NCBI RefSeq assembly: GCF_000383915.1 | Contig: NZ_KB912942.1 | Location: forward strand, 2,144,561 to 2,208,560 | From: Amycolatopsis benzoatilytica AK 16/65 | Lineage (GTDB): Bacteria > Actinomycetota > Actinomycetes > Mycobacteriales > Pseudonocardiaceae | Direction: 5' to 3' | Length of the DNA stretch: 64,000 nucleotides | Part shown: piece after piece, positions 52,901 to 63,720 of the stretch | How the letters are laid out: each line of letters begins with the position of its first letter | Numbering within the stretch: the stretch's first letter is position 1 | Notes under the pieces: generated by a model | Told to the model about the DNA's origin: nothing | Database searches by the model: none | Seen by the model: only the letters and a program-made list of their open reading frames with translations | Translations under genes and position numbers: made by a program

Positions 52901-54028
52901 GTCACCGTCGCCGCCTGCGACGTCGCGGATCGGGCCGGGCTGCAGGACCTGCTCCGGAGCGTCCCGGCGGAGCATCCGCTGACCGCGGTCGTGCACGCGG
53001 CCGGAGTATTGGACGACGGCGTGCTCGACGGGCTCACCCCGGACCGGTTCGACGCGGTGTTCCGGTCGAAGGTCGCCTCGGCCTTCCTGCTGGACGAGCT
53101 GACCAGGGATCTGGACGTGCGGGTCTTCGCGCTGTTCTCGTCGGCGTCGGGCGTGGTCGGCAACGCCGGCCAAGCCAATTACGCGGCGGCCAACAGGGTG
53201 CTCGACGCGATCGCCGAACGGCGGCGCGCGCTCGGGCTGGCCGCGACCTCGATCGCTTGGGGCGCGTGGGGCGGCGACGGCATGGCGGCGAACGGCCGCG
53301 CCGGAGACGCCGCCCGCCGCACCGGAATCGGTGCGATGGACCCGGAACTCGCGTTCGCCGCGCTCCGCCAGGTCGTCGCCGAGGGCGAGCCGACCGTGCT
53401 GGTCGCGGACGTCGACCCCACTCGATTCACCGCGGCAGCCCGGCCGAGCGCGCTGCTGCGGGAGCTGCCCGGCTACGCGGAACTGGTGGCGGCCGCCGAC
53501 GCGCCCGGCGCGGAGCCCGACCTGCGGGCGGAGCTCGCGGACCTCGCGTCCGGTCAGCGCCTGGACGCCGTGCTCGACCTGGTACGGGCGCGCGCGGCGG
53601 AAGTACTGGGCCACCCCGACGTTGAGCCGGTAGGCCCGGAGAAAGCGTTCCGCGACCTTGGTTTCGATTCGCTGGGAGTGGTGGAGCTGCGCAACCGGCT
53701 CACCGCCGCGACCGGGCTGACTTTGGCCTCGACGTTGATCTTCGACCATCCGACGCCGGTCGCGCTCGCCGAGCACCTGCTGGCAGGGATGCTGCCCGGC
53801 GACACTCCGGAAGACGGCGAAGACGGCGAAGAGATCGATGTCCAGGCCCTGCTCGGCTCGGTCTCGGCGGAGCAGCTGCGCGAGATCGGCGTCTTGGGTC
53901 CGCTGCTGCGGCTGGCGCGGAGCACGGCAGCGGCGGCGCAGGCCGAGGAAGAAGACGGGGATTCCATCGACGAGATGGACCTCGACGACCTGGTCCAAAC
54001 GGCCCTCGAGAGCCGTTCGGACGACTGA
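25928..54028 (+). CDS. Six-module type I polyketide synthase (NysI/AmphI-like)
   Basis: A single 9366-residue modular PKS. Order: KS-AT-DH-KR-ACP, then five KS-AT-KR-ACP modules. ATs are malonyl type (GHSIGE/GHSVGE with HAFHS) except module 3, which is methylmalonyl type (RVDVVQ, GHSQG, YASH). All six KS domains keep TACSS, HGTGT and an NIGHTQ-like or NLGHTQ-like motif (NIGHSQ in module 6). The fifth KR is dead. This pattern is that of nystatin modules 9-14 and predicts C21 to C10 of the macrolactone: last alkene, C19 hydroxyl for mycosamine, C17 hydroxyl with C16 methyl branch, C15 hydroxyl, C13 ketone, C11 hydroxyl. The N-terminus ([20 protein letters not shown]) is a coiled-coil docking domain; the C-terminus ([16 protein letters not shown]) is the matching tail type for the next protein. 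The second PKS gene starts eight bases after the stop. Position numbering is by analogy. Confidence 0.97.
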   Translation: MDNEQKLRDYLKRAGADLQRYRRRVTELEEAAVEPIAIVGMACRFPGNVASPEDLWRMVLDGEDGISGFPPDRGWDLGDTVSAGGGFLHGATEFDPDFFGISPREALAMDPQQRVLLEASWEAFERAGLDPAALRGSRTGVFVGAMAQDYRIGPGEGAEGFQLTGATTSVLSGRLSYTFGLVGPAVTVDTACSSSLVAMHFAAQALRGDECSLALAGGVTVMSSPATFVEMGRQGGLAADGRCRSFSDDADGTGWSEGVGILVLERLSDARRNGHEVLAVVRGSAVNQDGASNGLTAPNGPSQQRVIQQALVSARLSPAEVDVVDAHGTGTALGDPVEAQALLATYGQDRDAASPLLLGSVKSNLGHTQAAAGVAGVIKMVMAMRHGVVPRTLHVSAPSSHVDWSAGAVRLVTEQVPWPHTGEPRRAGISSFGISGTNAHTIIEEAPRVETPADPGGTVAGVVPLPVSGKTAEALRAQAANLRSFVDEHPDLDLGDLARSLATSRSSFEHRAVLAAADREAAVAGLSALAADSSASGLVRGIAYGKPKLAFSFTGQGAQRLGMGRELYARFPEFAAALDLVAAALDAHLDRPLKDVMWGEQAETLERTEYAQPALFALEVALFRLTEAWGVKPDFLVGHSIGELAAAHVSGVFSLEDAAALVAARGRLMQALPATGSMVSLQASEAEAAALVAGREDAVSIAAVNGPASVVVSGASEVVDEIAAHFAALGRKTRKLKVSHAFHSPDLDSMLGEYRTLVAGLSAQPPLIPIVSTVTGAAMTAEQGTSADYWTDQVRRAVRFADAVGWLWDHGTGVFLELGPDGVLSAMVRDCLDDIGDAAFPALRAGRSETASITSAAGGLHVHGVRLGWEAFFAGTGARRVDLPTYPFQHSRFWPKSWGAEAGDPRAAGLGAARHPLLAAAVSLADSDGFLLTGRLSLQTHPWLADHAVRGAVLVPGTAFLELAIRAGDEVGCDRIEELTLAAPLVLPEHGGVQVQAWVSAPDESGCRSFSLYSRPEPAEDAAEQPWVRHAAGVLSADGPAAAPEADLVDWPPADAEPVDLDGHYDRLADNGFEYGPAFRGLTAAWQRGDEIFAELTLPEGTDADSFGIHPALLDSALHASAFAGLSGGLPFSWEGVSLRATGATGARVKLAKLADDTISVVVADTAGEPIASIDALVLRAADGPGSAASAERDSLFAVDWRKAPASRAVLPSTVGVLGEDVFGLADAVREAGAAAETELGSAWSGSTVPEIVLVPLRGNGTDVAAEAHRLAAETLSLVKAWLADERCAASRLVFVTRGADRDDLAAASVRGLLRAGQNEHPGRFALLDLDPAAASVTGLGAALAVVDSAEPQVMIRDEVVLRARLVRVSPAGEEESPWRGDGTVLVTGAANGLGGVFARHLAAEHGVRRLLLVSRRGAAAEGVADLVAELAEQGTELVVAACDVADRAALAAMLESIPAEHPLTGVVHTAGVLDDGVVDALTPERLDAVLRPKVDAAWHLHELTRDLPLTAFVVFSSVAGTFGAAGQANYAAANAFLDALAAHRRDAGLPGVSLAWGPWAGSGGMTAELTDTELARLERAGTPPLSVEQGVSLFDAALSAPDALLLPVRLDLGALRTLDEIPALLRGLVKTRRRSVIAGTGTASALVQRLARLTEADRADAVLDLVRTEVAATLGHDSASAVQPGRAFADLGLDSLTAVELRNRLSRATGLRTSATVVFDYPTSSALAAHLLAELTEAESAADAPAVRASRAAAADDPIVIVGMSCRYPGGVASPADLWRLVSEGADAISGFPANRGWDLASLYDPDPDHPGTTYARAGGFLHDAGEFDPAFFGMSPREATATDAQQRLLLEASWEAIEGAGIDPVSLRGSQTGVFAGVMYNDYGAVLAHGDFEGFQGSGTSPSVASGRVSYVLGLEGPAVTVDTACSSSLVAMHWAMQALRAGECSLALAGGVTVMSTPASLIEFARQRGLSPDGRCKSFSDSADGVGWSEGVGILVLERLSDARRNGHEVLAIVRGSAVNQDGASNGLTAPNGPSQQRVIRQALASAGLSASDVDAVEAHGTGTTLGDPIEAQALLATYGQDRDEERPLLLGSVKSNLGHTQAASGVAGVIKMVLAMRHGVLPRTLHAGVPSSEVDWAAGAVELLSEETEWPATGRPRRAGISSFGISGTNAHLIVEQAPEPRPARPVEPQRNDLVLPWLVSGKTPEALRAQAAALKSFVESQPELRAADVALSLATTRSALDRRAAVVGADRAEMLAALAALSSGSPARGLVEGASGGGVKPALLFTGQGSQRPGMGRALSERFPVFASALDEIAALLDESLDRPLRDVLFAPAGSAEARLLDRTDWTQPALFALEVALFRLLESWGVKPAAVAGHSVGELAAAHVAGVLSLADACTLVAARARLMADLSSDAGVMVSVQAGEDEVVPLLTEGASLAAVNGPASVVVAGDEDAVSAVAAHFAELGRKTKRLRVSHAFHSSHMDAMLEDFRAVAQGLSYAEPVLPLVSNLTGEFAAAGQVSSPEYWVEHVRGTVRFADGVAALRNSGLTTFLELGPDGVLSAMAEDVLAGQDTEAEALPVLGGHRPEDLALTEALARLHVRGIAVDWSAFFAGTGARKVGLPTYAFQHQAFWPEVVPARPAADPADDRLWAAVERGDADDLAALLGLRAEQLSALGSVLPAFTSWRQDRRERSLLDSWRYRLEWKPLRPATAPVLGGTWLVVTTDQIDAEQIDPEQIESALTAHGAEVRRVSIGESHADRAALASLLAEAAEDVTGIVSLLALAGQPDDAFPVLSRGLALTVSLVQAHGDAGVAAPLWTVTSGAVSTGHWDPVTSPAQAAVWGFGRVAALEYPRSWGGLVDVPATLDGATGTLAAVLAGLDGEDQVAIRPSGASGRRLVRYPVSELPDEFTASGSVLVTGGTGALGAECARWLARSGAENLILVSRRGDAAPGAADLRAELAALGARVDIVSCDVADRAALAAVLDRIPVEHPLTGVVHAAGTGQSSPLPETDLETFAGVMSAKVSGALNLDHLLGDTGLDFFVLFASIAGVWGSGGQSAYAAGNACLDALAGARRNRGLAATSIAWGPWAEAGMALDDAVSEDLARRGLSFLNPEAAIAELRRAVVQQDVAVTVADVDWQRYFPIFTSSRPSPLLADLPEARTALDAESAASGSDFVARLRGMDEPEQHRSVLELVRAEASVVLGHDSASAVAERQSFRDLGFDSMTAVELRKRLARATGLALPATLAFDYPNPAALAAFLRTEALGGDTAVPDAAGTVAADGDPIVIVGMSCRFPGGVRSPEHLWDLMRRGVDAGTDFPADRGWDGESLYDPDPDRPGHTYTTHGGFLHEAGEFDPGFFGISPREALATDPQQRLLLETAWEAFEQAGIDPETVRGSRTGTFVGASYQDYGAGADLSGSEGMLVTGTSPSVLSGRVAYLFGLEGPAVTVDTACSSSLVALHLACQSLRSGESSLALAGGAHIMANPGPFIAFSRQRALAADGRTKAFGDGADGMLLAEGVGLVLMERLSDARRNGHPVLAVVRGSAINQDGASNGLTAPNGPSQQRVIRQALAGAGLSASDIDAVEGHGTGTALGDPIEVQALQSTYGRDRDPERPLLLGSVKTNIGHTQSAAGIAGVMKMVLAMRHGMLPRTLHSETRSPHIDWSAGSIELLREAKEWPETGSPRRAAVSAFGISGTNAHLILEHVPEEVPAEEPEVAAGIFPLVLSGKSPAALRGQAEALRSYLDTETELRLGDVGYSLVTSRSLFEHRAVVLGADRAGARTALDAFSRSGSSPEVVTGTADVDGRTVFVFPGQGAQWAGMGARLVDESAVFAGRLAECAAALSPFVEWSLIDVLRQVEGAPTLDRVDVVQPATWAVMVSLAELWRSHGVEPDAVVGHSQGEIAAAVVAGALSLSDGARVVALRSQAIGRTLAGAGGMMSIALPAADVEARLSGRGEGISIAAVNGPASVVVSGEPELLDTLFAELTAEEIRVRRIAVDYASHSAQVELLEAELSSALAEVRPRASEVPLFSTVTGDWLDTTGMDAGYWYRNLRQRVEFAPAIAELIAQGHRAFVEASPHPVLIAAVQDVADAAAVKAVVAGSLRRDQDTVTRFLTSLAEVFVRGVRVGWPELFPGFRRVALPTYAFQHENFYAVAVEPQHAAADSADTELWEAIEGQDFDSLSASLEVDRAALDAVLPALSAWRRNRQDKSTVDSWRYRAVWKPVKTGPAAVLSGTWLVVSAENAGADAEVLALLESHGARAERLVLDESATDREVLAGLLNAVPDVAGVVSLLAFAEQPSEGHPELTLGLALSVSLVQALGDLGCDAPLWSLTRGAVSTGHADRAARPLQAQVTGLGWTAALEFPQRWGGVVDLPEDLDRRAAGRLASVLTGATGEDQLAIRSSGVLARRVVPAQAGEPDPDRAWTPRGTTLITGGTGTLAKHLARWLAEQGAEHIVLTSRRGIDAPGAPELLAELTAYGAEADLVACDVADREAVARLLGELKSAGRTVRTVVHTAAIIELASLDATDLPSFARVVRAKVQGARHLDELLAEEELDAFVLYSSTAGMWGSGLHAAYVAGNAYLAALAENRRSRGLPATSVSWGIWADDRELGRVDPEQIRRSGLVFMEPALALAGLRRALDGDEAAVAVADIDWERYHPVYTSVRPTALFSEVPQVRGLAVEEETKTAAGDGEFATRLRSLPAAEQDRTLLGLVRTEAATVLGHDSADALGEQRAFRDAGFDSLTAVDLRNRLAAATGLALPSTMVFDYPSPVALAAFLRSEIAGTPVATTALAGPALAETGEPIAVIAMSCRYPGGVRSPEDLWDVVVRGADVISGFPADRGWDEAGLFDADPDRKGKTYSTKGGFLTDVAAFDPGFFGISPREALSMDPQQRILLETAWEAFERAGIDPATARGSRTGVFVGASYQDYNAVGDSASDGSEGHQVTGTLPSILSGRVAYLFGLEGPAVTMDTACSSSLVALHLACQSVRSGESSMALAGGVSVMATPNAFIGFSRQRAMAADGRCKAYAEAADGMSLAEGAGLVLVERLSDAVRNGHQVLAVIRGSAVNSDGASNGLTAPNGPSQQRVIRQALANSGLAASEVDVLEGHGTGTALGDPIEAQAILATYGQDRERPLLLGSVKSNIGHTQMASGVASVIKAVTAMQHGVVPKTLHIDEPSSQVDWSSGAIQLLTEQVEWPETGRPRRAAVSSFGLGGTNVHTVLEQAPAPAEPAEAGEPVGGVVPVLLSGRTDQALRDQAGQLLSLLHTRPDTHLTDLAFSLATSRASFERRAGVVAREHGDVVRGLTALRDRMPDGSLVLGTATGGRTAFLFTGQGSQRPGMGSELYERFGVFADAFDAAAACFDVELNRPLKEIVFAAAGTPEAELLNTTGYAQPALFALEVALFRLAESWGLRPDCLAGHSIGEIAAAHVAGVFSLEDACALVAARGRLMQALPEGGAMVSLEATEDEVTPHLTERVSIAAINGPASLVVSGDEEAVLAVAARFKAEGRKTKRLIVSHAFHSPLMDPMLEEFGRVAEGIAYQEPVIPLVSTVTGTLATAAQMCDPRYWTEHVRTCVRFADAVTVLAADGVATFVELGPDVVLSSAVEQILGEECDVVVVPALRRDRPEATALATALARLHVHGAALDWAAFFAGSRASRIDLPTYPFQHQRFWPEPGETPATGAADPVDAEFWAAVEREDLGSLAALDLDAATLAAITPALSTWRRRRQDRSTADRLRYRTSWKPLPASADRGKATGTWLVVTTSGADAEWIGTAVSGLGADTVRAELTGTDRAAIAEQLRECGTGFAGVLSLVALDNRESVVPAGLTLTATLVQALGDAGISAPLWCVTRAAVAIGQSERIADPAGAGVWGLGRVVALEYPDRWGGLVDLPSEMDSATAGRLASAVAGTEDQLAIRASGSFVRRLARRTAVGVETETYQPSGTVLVTGGTGALGGHVARWLASGGAEHVLLLSRRGPEAPGAEELRTELTELGAASTILACDVADRAALAEVLDRYPVTAVFHAAGVVEDTVVDALNPEKFTEVWQSKAASAQALDELTREADLSAFVLFSSVSGTLGSPGQGNYAAANATLDALAEQRRSAGLVATSVAWGPWADGGMADGDSLGSRLRRGGFGLLAPELALFSLGQAIGLGDPAVVVADIEWDRFAEAFATLRANPFLADLPEVKGLAAAPDSRAAGEPELRQRLAGLSAPDRTAAVLELVRVRVAAVLGHPDPAAIETDRAFKDLGFDSLTTVELRNALAAATGLKLAASMIYDYPSTAELAEYLLSELLGSIAEPAVASASARAAVDDPIAIVGIGCRFPGGVSSPEDLWSMLAEGREGISSFPEDRGWDLEALADGASATREGGFLSGAADFDASFFGISPREALAMDPQQRLILETSWEALERAGIDPAVLRGSATGVFVGTNGQDYASVLREAAADVQGHVATGTTASVLSGRLAYALGLEGPAVTVDTACSSALVALHWAAGALRDGSASLALAGGVSMMSSPDSFVEFSVQGGLAPDGRCKPFADAADGTSWSEGAGILVLERLSDAIANGREIWGVVRGSAINSDGASNGLTAPNGPSQQRVILGALADAGLRAAEVDVVEAHGTGTALGDPIEAHALLRTYGRDRAEPLRLGAVKSNIGHTQAAAGVAGIVKAVLSMRHGVLPKTLHLDKPTSQVEWGEGAVSLVREQQEWPETGHARRVGVSAFGVSGTNAHVIIEQAPAVEPAAPEAPEAPIVPAVVPWVVSGKSAAALQAQLDRLAGFVSGAELSAVDVGYSLATSRSSFGHRAVLLAGPDGPVESARGTTSAGKTAFLFSGQGSQRLGMGRELSARFPAFAAALDEVFAHFDVELDRPLRSVVWGEDAELLDETGYTQPALFAIEVALFRLLQSWGVRPDRVAGHSIGEIAAAHVAGVLSLPDAVRLVAARGRLMQALPAGGAMVSLEAAEGEVRPLLTAGVSIAAVNGPAAVVVAGAGDEVAAIAGHFRDVGRKTKRLRVSHAFHSPLMDPMLDDFRRVAEELSYAAPEIPLVSTVTGAPAADEQLTSPEYWVGHARETVRFADAVAVLGAAGVSTFVEVGPDGVLSAMAGEVLADEARFAVVPVLRANRDEETAISASLGLLHVRGVPVAWEEFFAGTGARRITLPTYAFQRERFWPEARPRATDPVADPAEGEFWSAVEREDLSSLSSILELDNDSLTAIVPALSAWRREQHDRSTVDGWRYRVSWKPLAGRTAAGRRWLAVTPERDDPWLDKAVAALGDDVMRVELGDDLDDFATRLAEAHEGGGGIDGVVSLAVPRWPSALLRLLSEAGVEAPLWWVTRGAVAVGRSERLANPGQAAEWGLGRVLALENPARWGGLVDLPETLDDRSAQRFAAVLGDTEDQVAVRASGVFARRVVRIADETTGSWTPSGSVLVVGGTRSVGAEVARWLAAHGASRLVLTSKHSDPAAELRAELTGLGAEVSVVQCDAGDRDALASVLAATEDPEHPLTAVIHVSDELGEHTGDLTADVNAAVAGAEQLDALLADRPLDAFVLFGTVAGVWGSAGRGVEAAVGARLDAIARQRRDRGVPALSIAWGAWADGISDTLAAHLRRNGVPALDSGLALAAFGRAMADATDESAVIADVDWERFAAAITADRPSTLFAELFEAQAVSAPAGDAGAGNLLRQRLRELPEAGRAAEMLGLVREKVAAVLGHASAASVEVDVAFKELGFDSLTAVDLRAQLAAATGLELPATLAFDHPTPAALAEHLRAAVLEEAAGPALSEAGIRVSADDPVVIVGMSCRYPGGVRSPEDLWQLMSDEVDAIGALPVDRNWPLGELAGDGAGSTIARAGGFLYDAGDFDPGFFGISPREALVMDPQQRIALEGAWEALERAGIDPAALRGTDAGVFVGGGSGDYQPDTEESGQWRTAQSASLLSGRLAYTFGLEGPAVSVDTACSSSLVALHLAAQALRAGECSIAIAGGVTVMSTPANFVEFGDLGALSADGRCKAFADSADGTGWSEGVGMLVVERLSDARRNGHEVLAVVRGSAVNSDGASNGLTAPSGPAQQRVIRKALANAGFAAADIDAVEAHGTGTALGDPIEAQALLATYGQDRERPLLLGSVKSNIGHSQAASGVAGVIKMVLAMRHGVLPKTLHVDAPSSYVDWSAGAVELASEAVRWPDAGRPRRAAVSSFGASGTNAHLIVEQAPELAETGADAETAAGPVREAGVVPVPLSGKTVAALRDQAAALRARLLAAPDLGLADVAFSSATSRAAFEQRAAVVAVDRDQLLIGLATLAAGDTSSVALRGTARHGKLAFLFSGQGAQRAGMGAALYARFPVFAEAFDEVLAHLEAHLDRSLRELVFAAPATEEAELLDQTGYTQPALFAVEVALYRLVRSWGLEADFVAGHSVGELAAAHAAGVFSLADACELVAARGQLMQALPAGGAMVSLEATEDEVAPHVAAGVSIAAVNGPRAVVIAGDDDAVTAIADRFAADGRKTRRLRVSHAFHSARMDAMLEDFGRVARRVSYAAPVVPFVSSRTGEAATAEQLCDPGYWVGQVRDAVRFADGVAALAANGVTRFLEIGPDAVLAAMAQESLDASALVIPLLRKDRDEETSAVAALARLHVEGVAVSWHGLFAGTGVRRVDLPTYAFQHQRFWPSPSAKAVTGTGSGADREFWAAVSGEDFSSLETTLNVDRDALAKVLPALLDWRQLHEENTVVDGWRHRIVWKPLGPVVPANLTGTWLALVPEGCGDEWIPAALDALGERVVRVEVPAGPDREALAGSLNPVAAADFAGVVSLLALAGSGPAEPAGVAATATALQALGDSGITAPLWCVTRGAVSVGSGEAPVRAQQAAIWGLGRVAALEHPERWGGLVDLPETVDTKAAERFAAVLAGADGEDEVAIRVSGLFGRRLTKADPHGSAPVWEPDGTVLITGGTGALGGRLARLLAKAGAGHLLLASRSGLDAPGAKELRDELAAAGANVTVAACDVADRAGLQDLLRSVPAEHPLTAVVHAAGVLDDGVLDGLTPDRFDAVFRSKVASAFLLDELTRDLDVRVFALFSSASGVVGNAGQANYAAANRVLDAIAERRRALGLAATSIAWGAWGGDGMAANGRAGDAARRTGIGAMDPELAFAALRQVVAEGEPTVLVADVDPTRFTAAARPSALLRELPGYAELVAAADAPGAEPDLRAELADLASGQRLDAVLDLVRARAAEVLGHPDVEPVGPEKAFRDLGFDSLGVVELRNRLTAATGLTLASTLIFDHPTPVALAEHLLAGMLPGDTPEDGEDGEEIDVQALLGSVSAEQLREIGVLGPLLRLARSTAAAAQAEEEDGDSIDEMDLDDLVQTALESRSDD
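26020..31150 (+). other. PKS module 1 of the large protein: KS-AT(mal)-DH-KR-ACP
   Basis: KS Cys at residue 192; AT Ser640 (GHSIGEL) and HAFHS, malonyl type. The DH is intact: H947 in [10 protein letters not shown], and Asp in [13 protein letters not shown] has GAANGLG, LDD (B-type) and Tyr1531; ACP Ser1696 in GLDSL. Expected product: a trans double bond. By analogy this is nystatin module 9, closing the polyene. Confidence 0.9.
31199..35750 (+). other. PKS module 2: KS-AT(mal)-KR-ACP, A-type KR
   Basis: AT GHSVGEL with HAFHSSHMD, malonyl. The KR keeps GGTGALG and YAAGN; it lacks LDD and has the Trp of A-type reductases ([15 protein letters not shown]). ACP GFDSM. By analogy module 10, making the hydroxyl later glycosylated with mycosamine. 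Confidence 0.88.
35788..40330 (+). other. PKS module 3: KS-AT(methylmalonyl)-KR-ACP
   Basis: The only methylmalonyl AT in the window: RVDVVQP, GHSQGEI with Ser3906, and YASH at 4007-4010. KR A-type ([15 protein letters not shown]). ACP GFDSL. By analogy module 11; the methyl branch is the carbon oxidised to the exocyclic carboxyl in nystatin-type polyenes. Confidence 0.9.
40364..44860 (+). other. PKS module 4: KS-AT(mal)-KR-ACP, B-type KR
   Basis: AT GHSIGEI with HAFHSPLMD, malonyl. KR GGTGALG, VED in place of LDD, and [12 protein letters not shown]; active B-type expected. ACP GFDSL. By analogy module 12. Confidence 0.88.
44903..49290 (+). other. PKS module 5: KS-AT(mal)-KR(inactive)-ACP
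   Basis: KS (TACSSAL) and malonyl AT ([16 protein letters not shown]) are intact. The KR is degenerate: the cofactor loop reads GGTRSVG, the catalytic Ser region is FGTVAG, and the Tyr-Asn segment is [14 protein letters not shown] with neither Tyr nor Asn. A ketone is predicted, matching the C13 hemiketal ketone of nystatin module 13. Confidence 0.9.
49312..53790 (+). other. PKS module 6: KS-AT(mal)-KR-ACP, B-type KR
   Basis: Malonyl AT ([16 protein letters not shown]). KR GGTGALG, LDD and [13 protein letters not shown], active B-type. ACP GFDSL. The C-terminal docking tail follows. By analogy module 14. Confidence 0.88.
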
Positions 54029-54036
54029 CGGAGCTG

Positions 54037-57000
54037 ATGATGACATCGTCGAGCGAGAAGGTAGTCGCGGCGCTGCGGGCTTCCCTCAAGGAGGCCGACC
54101 GGCTGCGGCGGCGCAACCGCGAACTCGCGGCCGCGGCGGCGGAGCCGATCGCGATCGTCGGGATGAGCTGCCGGTTTCCCGGCGGGGTGGCGTCGCCGGA
54201 GGACCTGTGGGAGCTGGTGTCCTCGGGAACCGACGCGGTCTCGGCCTTTCCCTCCGACCGCGGCTGGGAGCTGGACGCGCTCGGCGCGGCCGGAGTGGAC
54301 GCACGGGGCCACGGCATCAGCACACAAGGTGGCTTCCTGCGCGGCGCGGCCGAATTCGACCCCGGGTTCTTCGGGATCTCGCCGAGGGAAGCGGTTTCGA
54401 TGGACCCGCAGCAGCGGCTGCTGTTGGAGGCGTCGTGGGAGGCGGTCGAACGGGCCGGGATCGACGCGACCCGGCTGCGCGGCAGCCGGACCGGGGCGTT
54501 CGTCGGCACCAATGGGCAGGACTACGCCTACCTGGTCGTCCGCGCGCCTGCCGAGGCCACCGGAGACCTCGGCACCGGATTCGCCGCGAGCGCGATGTCC
54601 GGCAGGCTGTCCTATGCGTTCGGCTGGGAAGGGCCCGCGGTGACCGTCGACACCGCGTGCTCGTCGTCGCTGGTCGCCCTGCACCTGGCCGCGCAGGCGC
54701 TGCGAGCGGGGGAGTGCTCGCTGGCGCTCGCCGGCGGGGTCAACGTGATGTCCACTCCCGGTTCGCTGGTCGAGTTCAGTCGTCAGGGCGGGCTCGCTTC
54801 CGATGGCCGGTGCAAGGCGTTTTCCGACCGCGCGGACGGCACCGGTTGGGCCGAGGGCGTCGGAATGCTGGTGCTGGAAAAGCTGTCCGACGCCCGGCGG
54901 AACGGGCACGAGGTGCTGGCGCTGGTCCGGGGCTCGGCGGTCAACTCCGACGGGGCGTCCAACGGCTTCACCGCTCCGAACGGCCGCGCACAGCGGCGGG
55001 TGATCCGGCAGGCGCTTGCCGCCGCCGGGCTGAGTCCGGCCGACATCGACGTGGTCGAGGCGCACGGCACCGGGACCCCGCTGGGCGACCCGATCGAGGC
55101 GCGGAGCCTGATCTCGGTCTACGGCAAGAACCCGGACCGCGCACAGCCGCTGCTGCTCGGGTCGGTCAAGTCGAACTTCGGCCACACCCAGGCGGCCGCC
55201 GGCGTCGCCGGAGTCATCAAGACGGTGCTGGCGCTGCGGCACGGCCGGGTTCCCGAGACCCTTCACGCGGAGCCGCTTTCGTCCCATGTGGACTGGGCGG
55301 GCTCAGGGGTGGAGGTGCTCGCCGCAGCACGCGAGTGGCCGGAGAACGACCGGCCCCGCCGAGCAGCGGTGTCCGCGTTCGGGGTCAGCGGCACCAACGC
55401 GCACGCCATCCTGGAACAAGCGCCCGCCGTCGAGGCCGAGGCCGACGACTCGTCGCTCCCGGAGGTCGTTTCCTGGCTTCTTTCCGGCAAAACCGAGGCC
55501 GCGCTGAAGGACCAGGCCCGCGCTTTGCTGTCCAAACTCGACGGTGAAGCCGGACTCCGTCCCGCCGACGTGGCGCTTTCGCTCGCCACGACCCGAGCGG
55601 CCTTCGAACACCGGTTGGCCGTGACGGCCGACGACCCGGCCGGATTGCACGCCCTGTTGAGCGACTGGGCCGACGGTGCCCCCGCGCCCGGCGTGGTCGA
55701 AGGACGCGTCGCCGGGCGCGCGAAACTCTGTGCGGTGTTCTCCGGGCAAGGGTCGCAGCGCGCTCGGACGGGCAAAGAACTGGCCGAGGCGTTTCCGGTT
55801 TTCGCCGACGCGCTGGACGCGGTGCTGGCGCAGTGGGACGCGCCGATCCGCGAGGTCCTTTTCGCCGAACCCGGGACTGCGCAAGCCGCGCTGCTGGACG
55901 AAACCGGATATGCGCAACCCGCGTTGTTCGCCGTTGAGGTGGCGTTGTACCGGCTGGTCGAGGCGTGGGGCGTCGTTCCGGATTTCGTGACCGGCCATTC
56001 GGTCGGGGAGATCGCGGCGGCGCATGTCGCGGGGGTGCTTTCGCTCGCCGACGCGTGCGCTCTCGTGGCGGCCCGCGCCCGGCTGATGCAGGCGCTGCCC
56101 GCCGGCGGGGCGATGGTTTCCTTGCAGGCGAGCGAAGCCGAGGTGTCGCCGCTGCTCAGCGACCCGGTATCGATCGCGGCGGTGAACGGGCCGAGCTCGG
56201 TGGTCGTGGCCGGAGCCGCCGAACCGGTCGAGGAGATCGCGGCGAAGTTCGCGGCGCTGGGCCGCAAGACCAGCAAGCTCGCGGTCTCGCACGCCTTCCA
56301 CTCGCCGCTGATGGACCCGATCCTCGAAGAGTTCCGCCGGGTGGTCGGCGGGTTGGCGTTCGCCGCGCCGGCGATCCCGATGGTTTCGAACCTCGCCGGC
56401 GAGGTCGCGAGCGCGGACTTGGTCCGGTCCCCGGACTACTGGGTGCGTCACGTGCGGGAGCCGGTCCGGTTCGCCGACGGCGTCGAGGCCGCTCGTGCCG
56501 CCGGGGTGACGGCTTTCCTCGAACTCGGCCCGGGCGGCGTCGCTTCAGCCATGGTGCAGGGCGTGCTCGGCGACCGCGCCGAAAGCATTGTGGCCGTTCC
56601 GGTGCTGCGCGACAACCGCAGCGAACAGTCCTCGATGCTCTCCGCGCTGTCGCGACTGCACGTGGCCGGCGTCCCGGTCGATTGGGCCGGCGTCTACGCC
56701 GGGACCGCCGCGCGCCGGATCAGCCTGCCGACCTACGCCTTCCAGCACGAGCGCTTCTGGCCGGAGGCGAACGAAGCCAAGACAGCCGAACCCGCGCGGT
56801 CCACTGTGGACGCCCGGTTCTGGGCCGCCGTCGAGCGCGAAGACCTCGACGGGCTCGCAGCGGACCTGAACGTCGAAGGCAGTGCTCTCGGCGCGGTCCT
56901 GCCCGCGCTGGCCGAGTGGCGGCGTAAACGGGAAGCCCTGTCCGCCATGGACTCCTGGCGGTACCGGGAGAGTTGGGCGCCGCTGGGCGGGCTCGGGGCG

Positions 57001-59625
57001 GAGGTGCTGCGGGGCTCGTGGCTCGTCGTCGTCCCGCAGGGGCTCGCCGAGGACGCCTGGACCGCGTCGGTGATCGACTCGCTGGGCGCGGCCGCGGTCC
57101 GGCTCGACGTCAGCACGACCGGGCGGGCCGAACTGGCCGACCTGCTGCGGGACCGGAACATCGGCGACTACGCCGGTGTGGTGTCTCTGCTCGCTTTCCT
57201 CGACTCCGGAGCCGCAGCCACTGCGGAACTGTTGCAGGCGTTGGGCGATGTGGGGTGCGGGGCGCGGGTGTGGGCGGTGACGTGTGGTGCTGTGTCGGTT
57301 GGTGGTGGGGATCGGGTTCGTTGTGTGGGTCAGGCTGGGGTGTGGGGGTTGGGGCGGGTGGCTGCTTTGGAGTGTCCGGAGCGGTGGGGTGGTTTGGTGG
57401 ATTTGCCTGGGGTGGTTGATGGTGGTGTGGGGCGGTGGTTTGTGGGGGTGTTGGCGGGGGGTGGGGGTGAGGATCAGGTTGCGGTGCGGGGTGGGGGGGT
57501 GTTCGGTCGTCGGTTGGTGCCGGTGCCGGTGGGGGGTGAGGCGGGGGGTTGGGTGCCGTGGGGGACGGTGTTGGTGACTGGTGGTACTGGGGCGTTGGGT
57601 GCGCATGTTGCTCGTGATTTGGCGGCGCGGGGTGCGGAGCATGTGGTGTTGGCGAGTCGTCGGGGTGAGGCGGCGCCGGGTGTGGCGGGGTTGCGGGGTG
57701 AGTTGGAGGCGTTGGGTGCGCGGGTGAGTGTTGTTGCGTGTGATGTGTCGGATCGTGGTGCGGTGGGGGAGTTGTTGGCGGGTATTCCGGAGGAGTTGCC
57801 GTTGCGGGGGGTGGTGCATGCTGCGGGTGTTGTGGACGATGGTGTGCTGGACGGGTTGACGCCGGAGCGGTTTGAGGGTGTGTTTCGGTCGAAGGTGGCG
57901 TCGGCGTTGGTGTTGGATGAGTTGACTCGTGGTTTCGAGCTGGATGCGTTCGTGTTGTTTTCGTCGGTTGCTGGTGCGGTGGGGAGTCCGGGGCAGGGTA
58001 GTTATGCGGCGGCGAATGCGGTGTTGGATGCGTTGGCGCAGCGTCGTCGGGAGGAGGGTTTGGCGGCTACGTCGATTGCGTGGGGGGCGTGGGCAGGCGG
58101 CGGCATGGCGGACGACGTCAAGGTGGCGGAGCGCTCCCGCCGGGTCGGCACGTCGATGCTGGAACCCGGAATGGCGCTGGCCGCTCTCAATCACGTGGTC
58201 GCCGAGCCCGCCGCGACGGTGGTGCTCGCCGACCTGCAGAATCCCGAACTGCTCACCGCGTTGCTGAGCCTGCGGCCGAGCCCGCTGCTCGGCGATCTGC
58301 CCGAAGCCAAGCGGATCCAGTCGACGATGGCGGTGCCCGCCGACGCCGGTTCCGCGGTGGCCCAGCTGCACGAACGGCTGGCGGAGCGGTCCGAAAGCGA
58401 CCGCGTCGCGCTGCTCCTCGACACCGTCCGCGCGGACGCGGCCGCGGTGCTCGGCCACGCGTCGGCAACCGCTGTCGACGCAGACAAGGCGTTTCGCGAT
58501 CTCGGGTTCGACTCGCTGACCGCGATCGAGATCCGCAACCGGATCGCCGCCGCCACCGGACTGCGGCTGCCTGCCACGCTCGTCTTCGACTATCCGACCC
58601 CCGCCGTGCTCGCCGGCCATCTGGTAGGCCTGCTCGCCGGTCGCACGCCCGAAATCGCGCCGGTCGCGGCAAGTGTGGCCGCCGACGAGCCGGTGGCGAT
58701 CGTCGGGATGGGCTGCCGGTTCCCGGGCGGGGTGGCGTCGCCGGAGGACTTGTGGCGGTTGCTGGACGAGGGCCGTGACGCGCTGTCGCCGTTCCCGTCG
58801 GATCGCGGCTGGGACCTGGCCGCGCTGGCCGGGGGTGGACGGGGCGCCAGCGCGACCGGGCAGGGCGGGTTCCTGGACGACGTCGCCGGTTTCGATCCGG
58901 GGTTCTTCGGGATCTCTCCGCGCGAGGCGCTGGCGATGGATCCGCAGCAGCGGATTCTGCTGGAAACGGCGTGGGAAGCCTGGGAACGCGCCGGGATCAA
59001 CCCGGCGACGCTGCGGGGCAGTTCGACGGGGGTGTTCATCGGCACCAACGGCCAGGACTACGCGAACCTGGTGGTGAGTTCGCGCGACGACATGGAAGGG
59101 CACGCCAGCACCGGCCTCGCGGCGAGCGTGGTGTCCGGCCGGCTTTCGTACGTGTTCGGCTTGGAGGGCCCGGCGGTCACGGTGGACACGGCGTGTTCGT
59201 CGTCGCTGGTGGCACTGCATTGGGCGATCCGGGCACTGAGGTCCGGCGAATGCTCGATGGCGTTGGCGGGCGGCGTGACGGTGATGTCGACGGCGATCGG
59301 TTTCGCCGGTTTCACCCGGCAGGGCGGGCTGGCTCCGGACGGCCGGTGCAAGGCGTTCTCCGACGACGCGGACGGCACTGGGTGGTCCGAGGGCGCGGGC
59401 GTCCTTGTCCTCGAACGACTCAGTGACGCGGAACGGAATGGGCATCGGATTCTGGCGGTGGTGCGGGGTTCGGCGGTGAACCAGGATGGTGCGTCGAACG
59501 GGTTGACGGCGCCGAACGGTCCGGCGCAGCAGCGGGTGATCCGCCAGGCACTGGCGGACGCTCGTCTGTCCACTGTGGAGGTCGACGCGGTGGAGGGCGC
59601 ACGGGACGGGGACTGTGCTGGGTGA
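54037..59625 (+). CDS. Two-module type I PKS, 5' part (full module 7 and start of module 8), ended by a frameshift
   Basis: Begins eight bases after the large PKS stop, with GGAG before tandem ATGs (54037/54040). The N-terminal coiled coil [20 protein letters not shown] is a docking domain suited to the large protein's tail. The first module is KS (Cys codon 54658) - AT malonyl ([16 protein letters not shown]) - KR B-type ([16 protein letters not shown]) - ACP (GFDSL). The second module's KS starts near 58687 with TACSS (Cys codon 59194). The frame then reads [11 protein letters not shown] and stops at 59625, exactly where VEAHGTGT should be. Removing one G in 59595-59599 restores a single protein of 3309 residues running to 63967. 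As sequenced, the KS lacks both catalytic His residues and everything after. Confidence 0.93.
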   Translation: MMTSSSEKVVAALRASLKEADRLRRRNRELAAAAAEPIAIVGMSCRFPGGVASPEDLWELVSSGTDAVSAFPSDRGWELDALGAAGVDARGHGISTQGGFLRGAAEFDPGFFGISPREAVSMDPQQRLLLEASWEAVERAGIDATRLRGSRTGAFVGTNGQDYAYLVVRAPAEATGDLGTGFAASAMSGRLSYAFGWEGPAVTVDTACSSSLVALHLAAQALRAGECSLALAGGVNVMSTPGSLVEFSRQGGLASDGRCKAFSDRADGTGWAEGVGMLVLEKLSDARRNGHEVLALVRGSAVNSDGASNGFTAPNGRAQRRVIRQALAAAGLSPADIDVVEAHGTGTPLGDPIEARSLISVYGKNPDRAQPLLLGSVKSNFGHTQAAAGVAGVIKTVLALRHGRVPETLHAEPLSSHVDWAGSGVEVLAAAREWPENDRPRRAAVSAFGVSGTNAHAILEQAPAVEAEADDSSLPEVVSWLLSGKTEAALKDQARALLSKLDGEAGLRPADVALSLATTRAAFEHRLAVTADDPAGLHALLSDWADGAPAPGVVEGRVAGRAKLCAVFSGQGSQRARTGKELAEAFPVFADALDAVLAQWDAPIREVLFAEPGTAQAALLDETGYAQPALFAVEVALYRLVEAWGVVPDFVTGHSVGEIAAAHVAGVLSLADACALVAARARLMQALPAGGAMVSLQASEAEVSPLLSDPVSIAAVNGPSSVVVAGAAEPVEEIAAKFAALGRKTSKLAVSHAFHSPLMDPILEEFRRVVGGLAFAAPAIPMVSNLAGEVASADLVRSPDYWVRHVREPVRFADGVEAARAAGVTAFLELGPGGVASAMVQGVLGDRAESIVAVPVLRDNRSEQSSMLSALSRLHVAGVPVDWAGVYAGTAARRISLPTYAFQHERFWPEANEAKTAEPARSTVDARFWAAVEREDLDGLAADLNVEGSALGAVLPALAEWRRKREALSAMDSWRYRESWAPLGGLGAEVLRGSWLVVVPQGLAEDAWTASVIDSLGAAAVRLDVSTTGRAELADLLRDRNIGDYAGVVSLLAFLDSGAAATAELLQALGDVGCGARVWAVTCGAVSVGGGDRVRCVGQAGVWGLGRVAALECPERWGGLVDLPGVVDGGVGRWFVGVLAGGGGEDQVAVRGGGVFGRRLVPVPVGGEAGGWVPWGTVLVTGGTGALGAHVARDLAARGAEHVVLASRRGEAAPGVAGLRGELEALGARVSVVACDVSDRGAVGELLAGIPEELPLRGVVHAAGVVDDGVLDGLTPERFEGVFRSKVASALVLDELTRGFELDAFVLFSSVAGAVGSPGQGSYAAANAVLDALAQRRREEGLAATSIAWGAWAGGGMADDVKVAERSRRVGTSMLEPGMALAALNHVVAEPAATVVLADLQNPELLTALLSLRPSPLLGDLPEAKRIQSTMAVPADAGSAVAQLHERLAERSESDRVALLLDTVRADAAAVLGHASATAVDADKAFRDLGFDSLTAIEIRNRIAAATGLRLPATLVFDYPTPAVLAGHLVGLLAGRTPEIAPVAASVAADEPVAIVGMGCRFPGGVASPEDLWRLLDEGRDALSPFPSDRGWDLAALAGGGRGASATGQGGFLDDVAGFDPGFFGISPREALAMDPQQRILLETAWEAWERAGINPATLRGSSTGVFIGTNGQDYANLVVSSRDDMEGHASTGLAASVVSGRLSYVFGLEGPAVTVDTACSSSLVALHWAIRALRSGECSMALAGGVTVMSTAIGFAGFTRQGGLAPDGRCKAFSDDADGTGWSEGAGVLVLERLSDAERNGHRILAVVRGSAVNQDGASNGLTAPNGPAQQRVIRQALADARLSTVEVDAVEGARDGDCAG
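54147..58650 (+). other. PKS module 7: KS-AT(mal)-KR-ACP
   Basis: All active-site motifs are present; the AT opening is [12 protein letters not shown] instead of the usual GMG ending. The KR stretch (about 57235-58090) has codon use unlike its surroundings. By analogy this is nystatin module 15, but without the DH-ER of that module, so it predicts an extra hydroxyl at C9. Confidence 0.85.
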
Positions 59626-62600
59626 TCCGATCGAGGCGCAGGCGTTGCTGGCGACGTACGGCCAGGAGCGCGAGATTCCGTTGTGGCTGGGCGGGATCAA
59701 GTCGAACATCGGGCACACGCAGGCCGCGGCCGGGGTGGCCGGGGTGATCAAGATGGTGCTGGCGATGCGGCACGGGGTGTTGCCGGAGACGTTGCATGTG
59801 TCCGAGCCTTCGTCGAAGGTCGACTGGTCCGCTGGTGCGGTGTCGTTGCTGACGGAGCGGACGGCGTGGCCGGAGACGGGCCGGGTGCGTCGGGCTGGGG
59901 TGTCGTCGTTCGGGTTGAGCGGGACGAATGCGCATGTGATTTTGGAGCAGGCGCCGGTGGTTGAGGTTGCTGCGGTGGTCGAGGTCGCGGGTGTGGTGCC
60001 GTGGCCGGTGTCGGGCCGGTCTGGTGCGGCTGTTGCGGAGTTGGTGCGGGGGCTGGAGTCTCTTGCCGTGTCTGGGGTTTCGGCGGTCGGGGTGGGTCGT
60101 GGTCTGGTCGAGGGGCGGGGTTTGTTCGAGCATCGCGCGGTGCTGCTGGCTGGGGCGGACGTGGGTGCGCGGTTGGTGGAGGGGGTGGCGGGGGAGCGCC
60201 GGGTCGGGGTGGTGTTTCCGGGTCAGGGTGCGCAGGTGTTGGGGATGGGCCGGGAGCTGTATGGCCGGTTTCCGGTGTTCGCGGCGGCGTTCGACGCGGT
60301 CGCGGAACAGCTGGACTGTCCGGTGCGGGAAGTCATGTGGGGCGAGGACTCGGAGCTGCTGAACCGGACTGAGTGGGCGCAGTTGGGGTTGTTCGCGGTC
60401 GAGGTGGCGTTGTTCCGGTTGGTGGAGTCGTTCGGCGTGCGGCCGGACTTCGTGGCGGGTCATTCGGTCGGTGAGGTCGCGGCTGCGCATGTGGCGGGGG
60501 TGTTGTCGCTGGAGGACGCGTGTGTGCTGGTGTCGGCGCGGGCGCGGTTGATGGGCGGGTTGCCTGTTGGTGGCGTGATGGTGTCGGTGCGGGCCAGTGA
60601 GGCGGAAGTACTGCCGTTGCTGACCGAGGGGGTCTCGATTGCGGCGGTGAACGGCCCGGAGTCGGTGGTCGTGTCGGGGACCGAAGCCGCGGTCCGCGCC
60701 GTCGAGGAGCGGCTGGCGGAGGTGGGGCGGCGGACGCGGCGGCTGGCGGTTTCGCATGCGTTCCATTCGTCGTTGATGGATCCGATGCTGGCGGAGTTCG
60801 GGCGGGCGATCGCGGGCTTGTCGTTTGGTCGGGCGCGGGTTCCGGTGGTGTCGACGGTGACCGGCGGGTTCGCGGGGCTGGATTCGGCCGAGTACTGGGT
60901 GGCGCAGGTGCGGGAGCCGGTCCGGTTCGCCGATGCTGTGACGGCGATGGTCGAGGGCGGGGTGGACACGGTTCTGGAGCTGGGTCCGGGTGGGGTGCTC
61001 GGGGGGTTGGTTCTCGATGTGGTGGATCCGGGTGAGGTGATGGTCGTGTCCGCGTTGCGGGAAGGGCCGGACGAGGACACCGCGTTGTTCGCTGCCTTGG
61101 CCCGGTTGCACGTGAGCGGCGTGGATGTGGACTGGACTCCGGCCTATCCGGAGGGTGTCGGTGCGGTGGTGGACCTGCCGACGTATCCGTTCCAGCACGA
61201 GCGTTACTGGCCGACCCTCGCCCCGGCCCCGGCCGACGCCGCCGGGCTGGGCCTGCTCGCGGCAGGGCACCCCTTGCTCGGCGCGGCGACAGCGGTGGCC
61301 GGTTCGGAGCGCGTGCTGCTGACCGGACGGCTTTCGGTCGCCGCGCTGCCTTGGCTGGCTGAGCAGGTCGTGGACGGCACAGTTTCCCTTCCCTCGGCCG
61401 GATTCGCCGAGCTGGCGCTGCGCGCGGCGGACCAGGCGGGCTGCGATCGGGTCGAGGACCTGGCCGTCACGGCTCCGCTGCGGTTCGGCGAGCAGGACGC
61501 GGTCGCCCTTCAGGTGTGGGTCGGCGAGCCGGACGAAACCGGAAACCGGGAGATCACGATCCACTCGGGTGGTGCGGAAGCCGGCTGGACTCGGCACGCG
61601 AGCGGGACCCTTGCCGCCGGGCGCACGGCCAGCGCAGCGTTCGGCGACGAGACCTGGCCGCCCGCCGGAGCGGTCGAAGCGGACGATTTCGACGTCAGCC
61701 CGGTGCTTCGCGCAGTGTGGCGGCGTGACGACGAGGTTTTCGCCGAAGTGGCTCTCCCGGACGACATCGAGGACGCAGCCGAGTTCTGCCTGCATCCGCT
61801 GCTGTTGGACGCGGCCCTGCAAGCAGCGAGCTTCACTGGACCCGACGATGCCGCCCACGGGCTCGGCGCGGTGTCCTGGACCGGGTTGGCCCTGCACGCG
61901 GACGCCGCGTCGGTCCTGCGACTCCGGTTGGCCGCCATCGGAAAAGACACCTTCGAGCTGTCCGCTGTGGACGCCGAAGGCGCTCCGGTGCTATCGGCCA
62001 AGTCGGTGCGCCTGCTGCCGACGGACACCGCGCGACCCACCCCGTCGCGCGAGCCGGACGGCTCGCTGTTCGTGCTGGACTGGGTTCCCGCCGAGGCCGA
62101 GCCGGCACCGCCGGAACCGGACAAGACGTGGGCCGTGCTGGGCGCCGACGAGTTCGGTCTGGCCGCTTCGGCCAAGGCCGCCGGTTGCGTGGTCGTGGCC
62201 TCCTGCGCCGAGTTCGCGGAGCTGCCCGGGGAGACCGCGCCGGACTTCGTGCTCGTCCCGGTCATCGGTGTCGGCGGCGACGTGCCCGCGTCGGCGCACG
62301 CGACGACGTCGCAGGTGCTGAAAGTGCTCCAGGACTGGGCTTCCGACGATCGGTTCGCTGACACGCGCTTGCTGTTCGTGACGCGAAACGCGGTCGGAGC
62401 GACCGGGGCTGACCTCGCGGCGGCACCGGCGTGGGGACTCGTCCGCGCCGCGCAACTGGAGAACCCCGGCTCGTTCCTGATCGCCGACCTGGACTGCGAA
62501 GACGTTCCCGCGACGGTGCTCCGGCAGCTTCCCGGTCTGCTCGCGGCCGGCGAAACCCAAGCCGTCGTGCGAAACGGCGCGGTCAGGGTGGGCCGGTTGC

Positions 62601-63720
62601 GCCCCGCACCCGCCGAAGCCGGCGGCCGTGCCTGGGATCCCGACGGCACGGTGCTCATCACCGGCGGCACCGGGGGCTTGGGCAAGCTGCTCGCGCGGCA
62701 CCTCGTCGCCGAACGCGGCGTCCGGCACCTGCTGCTGGCCAGCCGTCAGGGCCGGTCGGCGCCCGGCGCGGAGGAAGTTCTCGCGGATCTGACCGCGCTC
62801 GGTGCCGAAGCGACCATCGCGGCTTGCGACCTCGGCGATCGCGACGCGGTCGCGAACCTGCTCCGCAGTGTCCGTCCCGAGCATCCGTTGACCGCGGTCG
62901 TGCACACCGCGGGAGTGCTCGACGACGGAGTCCTGGGCTCGCTGACTCCGGAACGCCTCGCCGCGGTGGCTCGCCCGAAGGCCGACGGCGCCTGGCATCT
63001 CCACGAACTCACCAAGGACCTCGATCTCGCGGCGTTCGTGCTGTACTCCTCGGTCGCCGGGGTGATGGGCAGCCCCGGCCAGGGCAACTACGGGGCGGCG
63101 AACGCCTTCCTCGACGCGTTGGCGCAGTTCCGGGCGGGCCGCGGGCTGCCGGGCATGTCGCTGGCCTGGGGTCCGTGGGCCCGCGACAGCGGTATGACGA
63201 GCACGCTGAGCGACACGTCCCTGCGCCGGATCGCCAGCACCGGACTCCCGTCGCTGTCCCCGGAACAGGGCCTGGCGCTGTTCGACCGGTCCACCGCGTC
63301 CGGCCAGGCGCTGCTGGTGCCGCTTGCCGCTGGGGCCGGCGGGCAGCGAGCGGCGGGCGAGGTTCCGGCGGTGCTGCGGAGCCTGGTGAAGAGCCGACGG
63401 CGTACGGCGGTCAACGAGGCAGCAGTGTCGAAGGCCGATTTCGCCGCGCAGCTCGCGGAACTGCGCGAGGGCGACCGGCAGCGCCGCCTGGTCGACCTCG
63501 TGCGGACCGCCGCGGCCGCCGTGCTCGCCCACGAGTCGGCCGAAGCGGTCGGTGCCACGCGCGAGTTCCGCGAACTCGGGCTCGACTCGCTGACCGCGGT
63601 CGAACTCCGCAACCAGCTGACGCTGGCGACCGGCCTGCGCCTGCCTGCGACGCTGGCCTTCGACTACCCGACCCCATCGGTGCTGGCGGAGCACCTCGGC
63701 ACACAGCTGCTCGCCGACGG
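58687..63720 (+). other. PKS module 8: KS(frameshifted)-AT(mal)-DH(inactive)-KR-ACP
   Basis: Spans both reading frames. If the frameshift is an artefact, the module adds malonyl and reduces to a B-type hydroxyl, since the DH lacks its catalytic His. From about 59440 to 61205 (KS end, AT, post-AT linker) the codon use is G/T-rich and unlike the rest. Confidence 0.8.
59595..59599 (+). other. One-base frameshift in the KS of the last PKS module
   Basis: The DNA reads GTGGAGGGCGCACGGG. Without one G it reads GTG GAG GCG CAC GGG, giving VEAHGTGT like the other modules; the downstream frame continues [17 protein letters not shown]. So one base is inserted at the KS catalytic-His motif. No slippery heptamer is seen. 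It may be a sequencing error or a true mutation. Confidence 0.9.
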
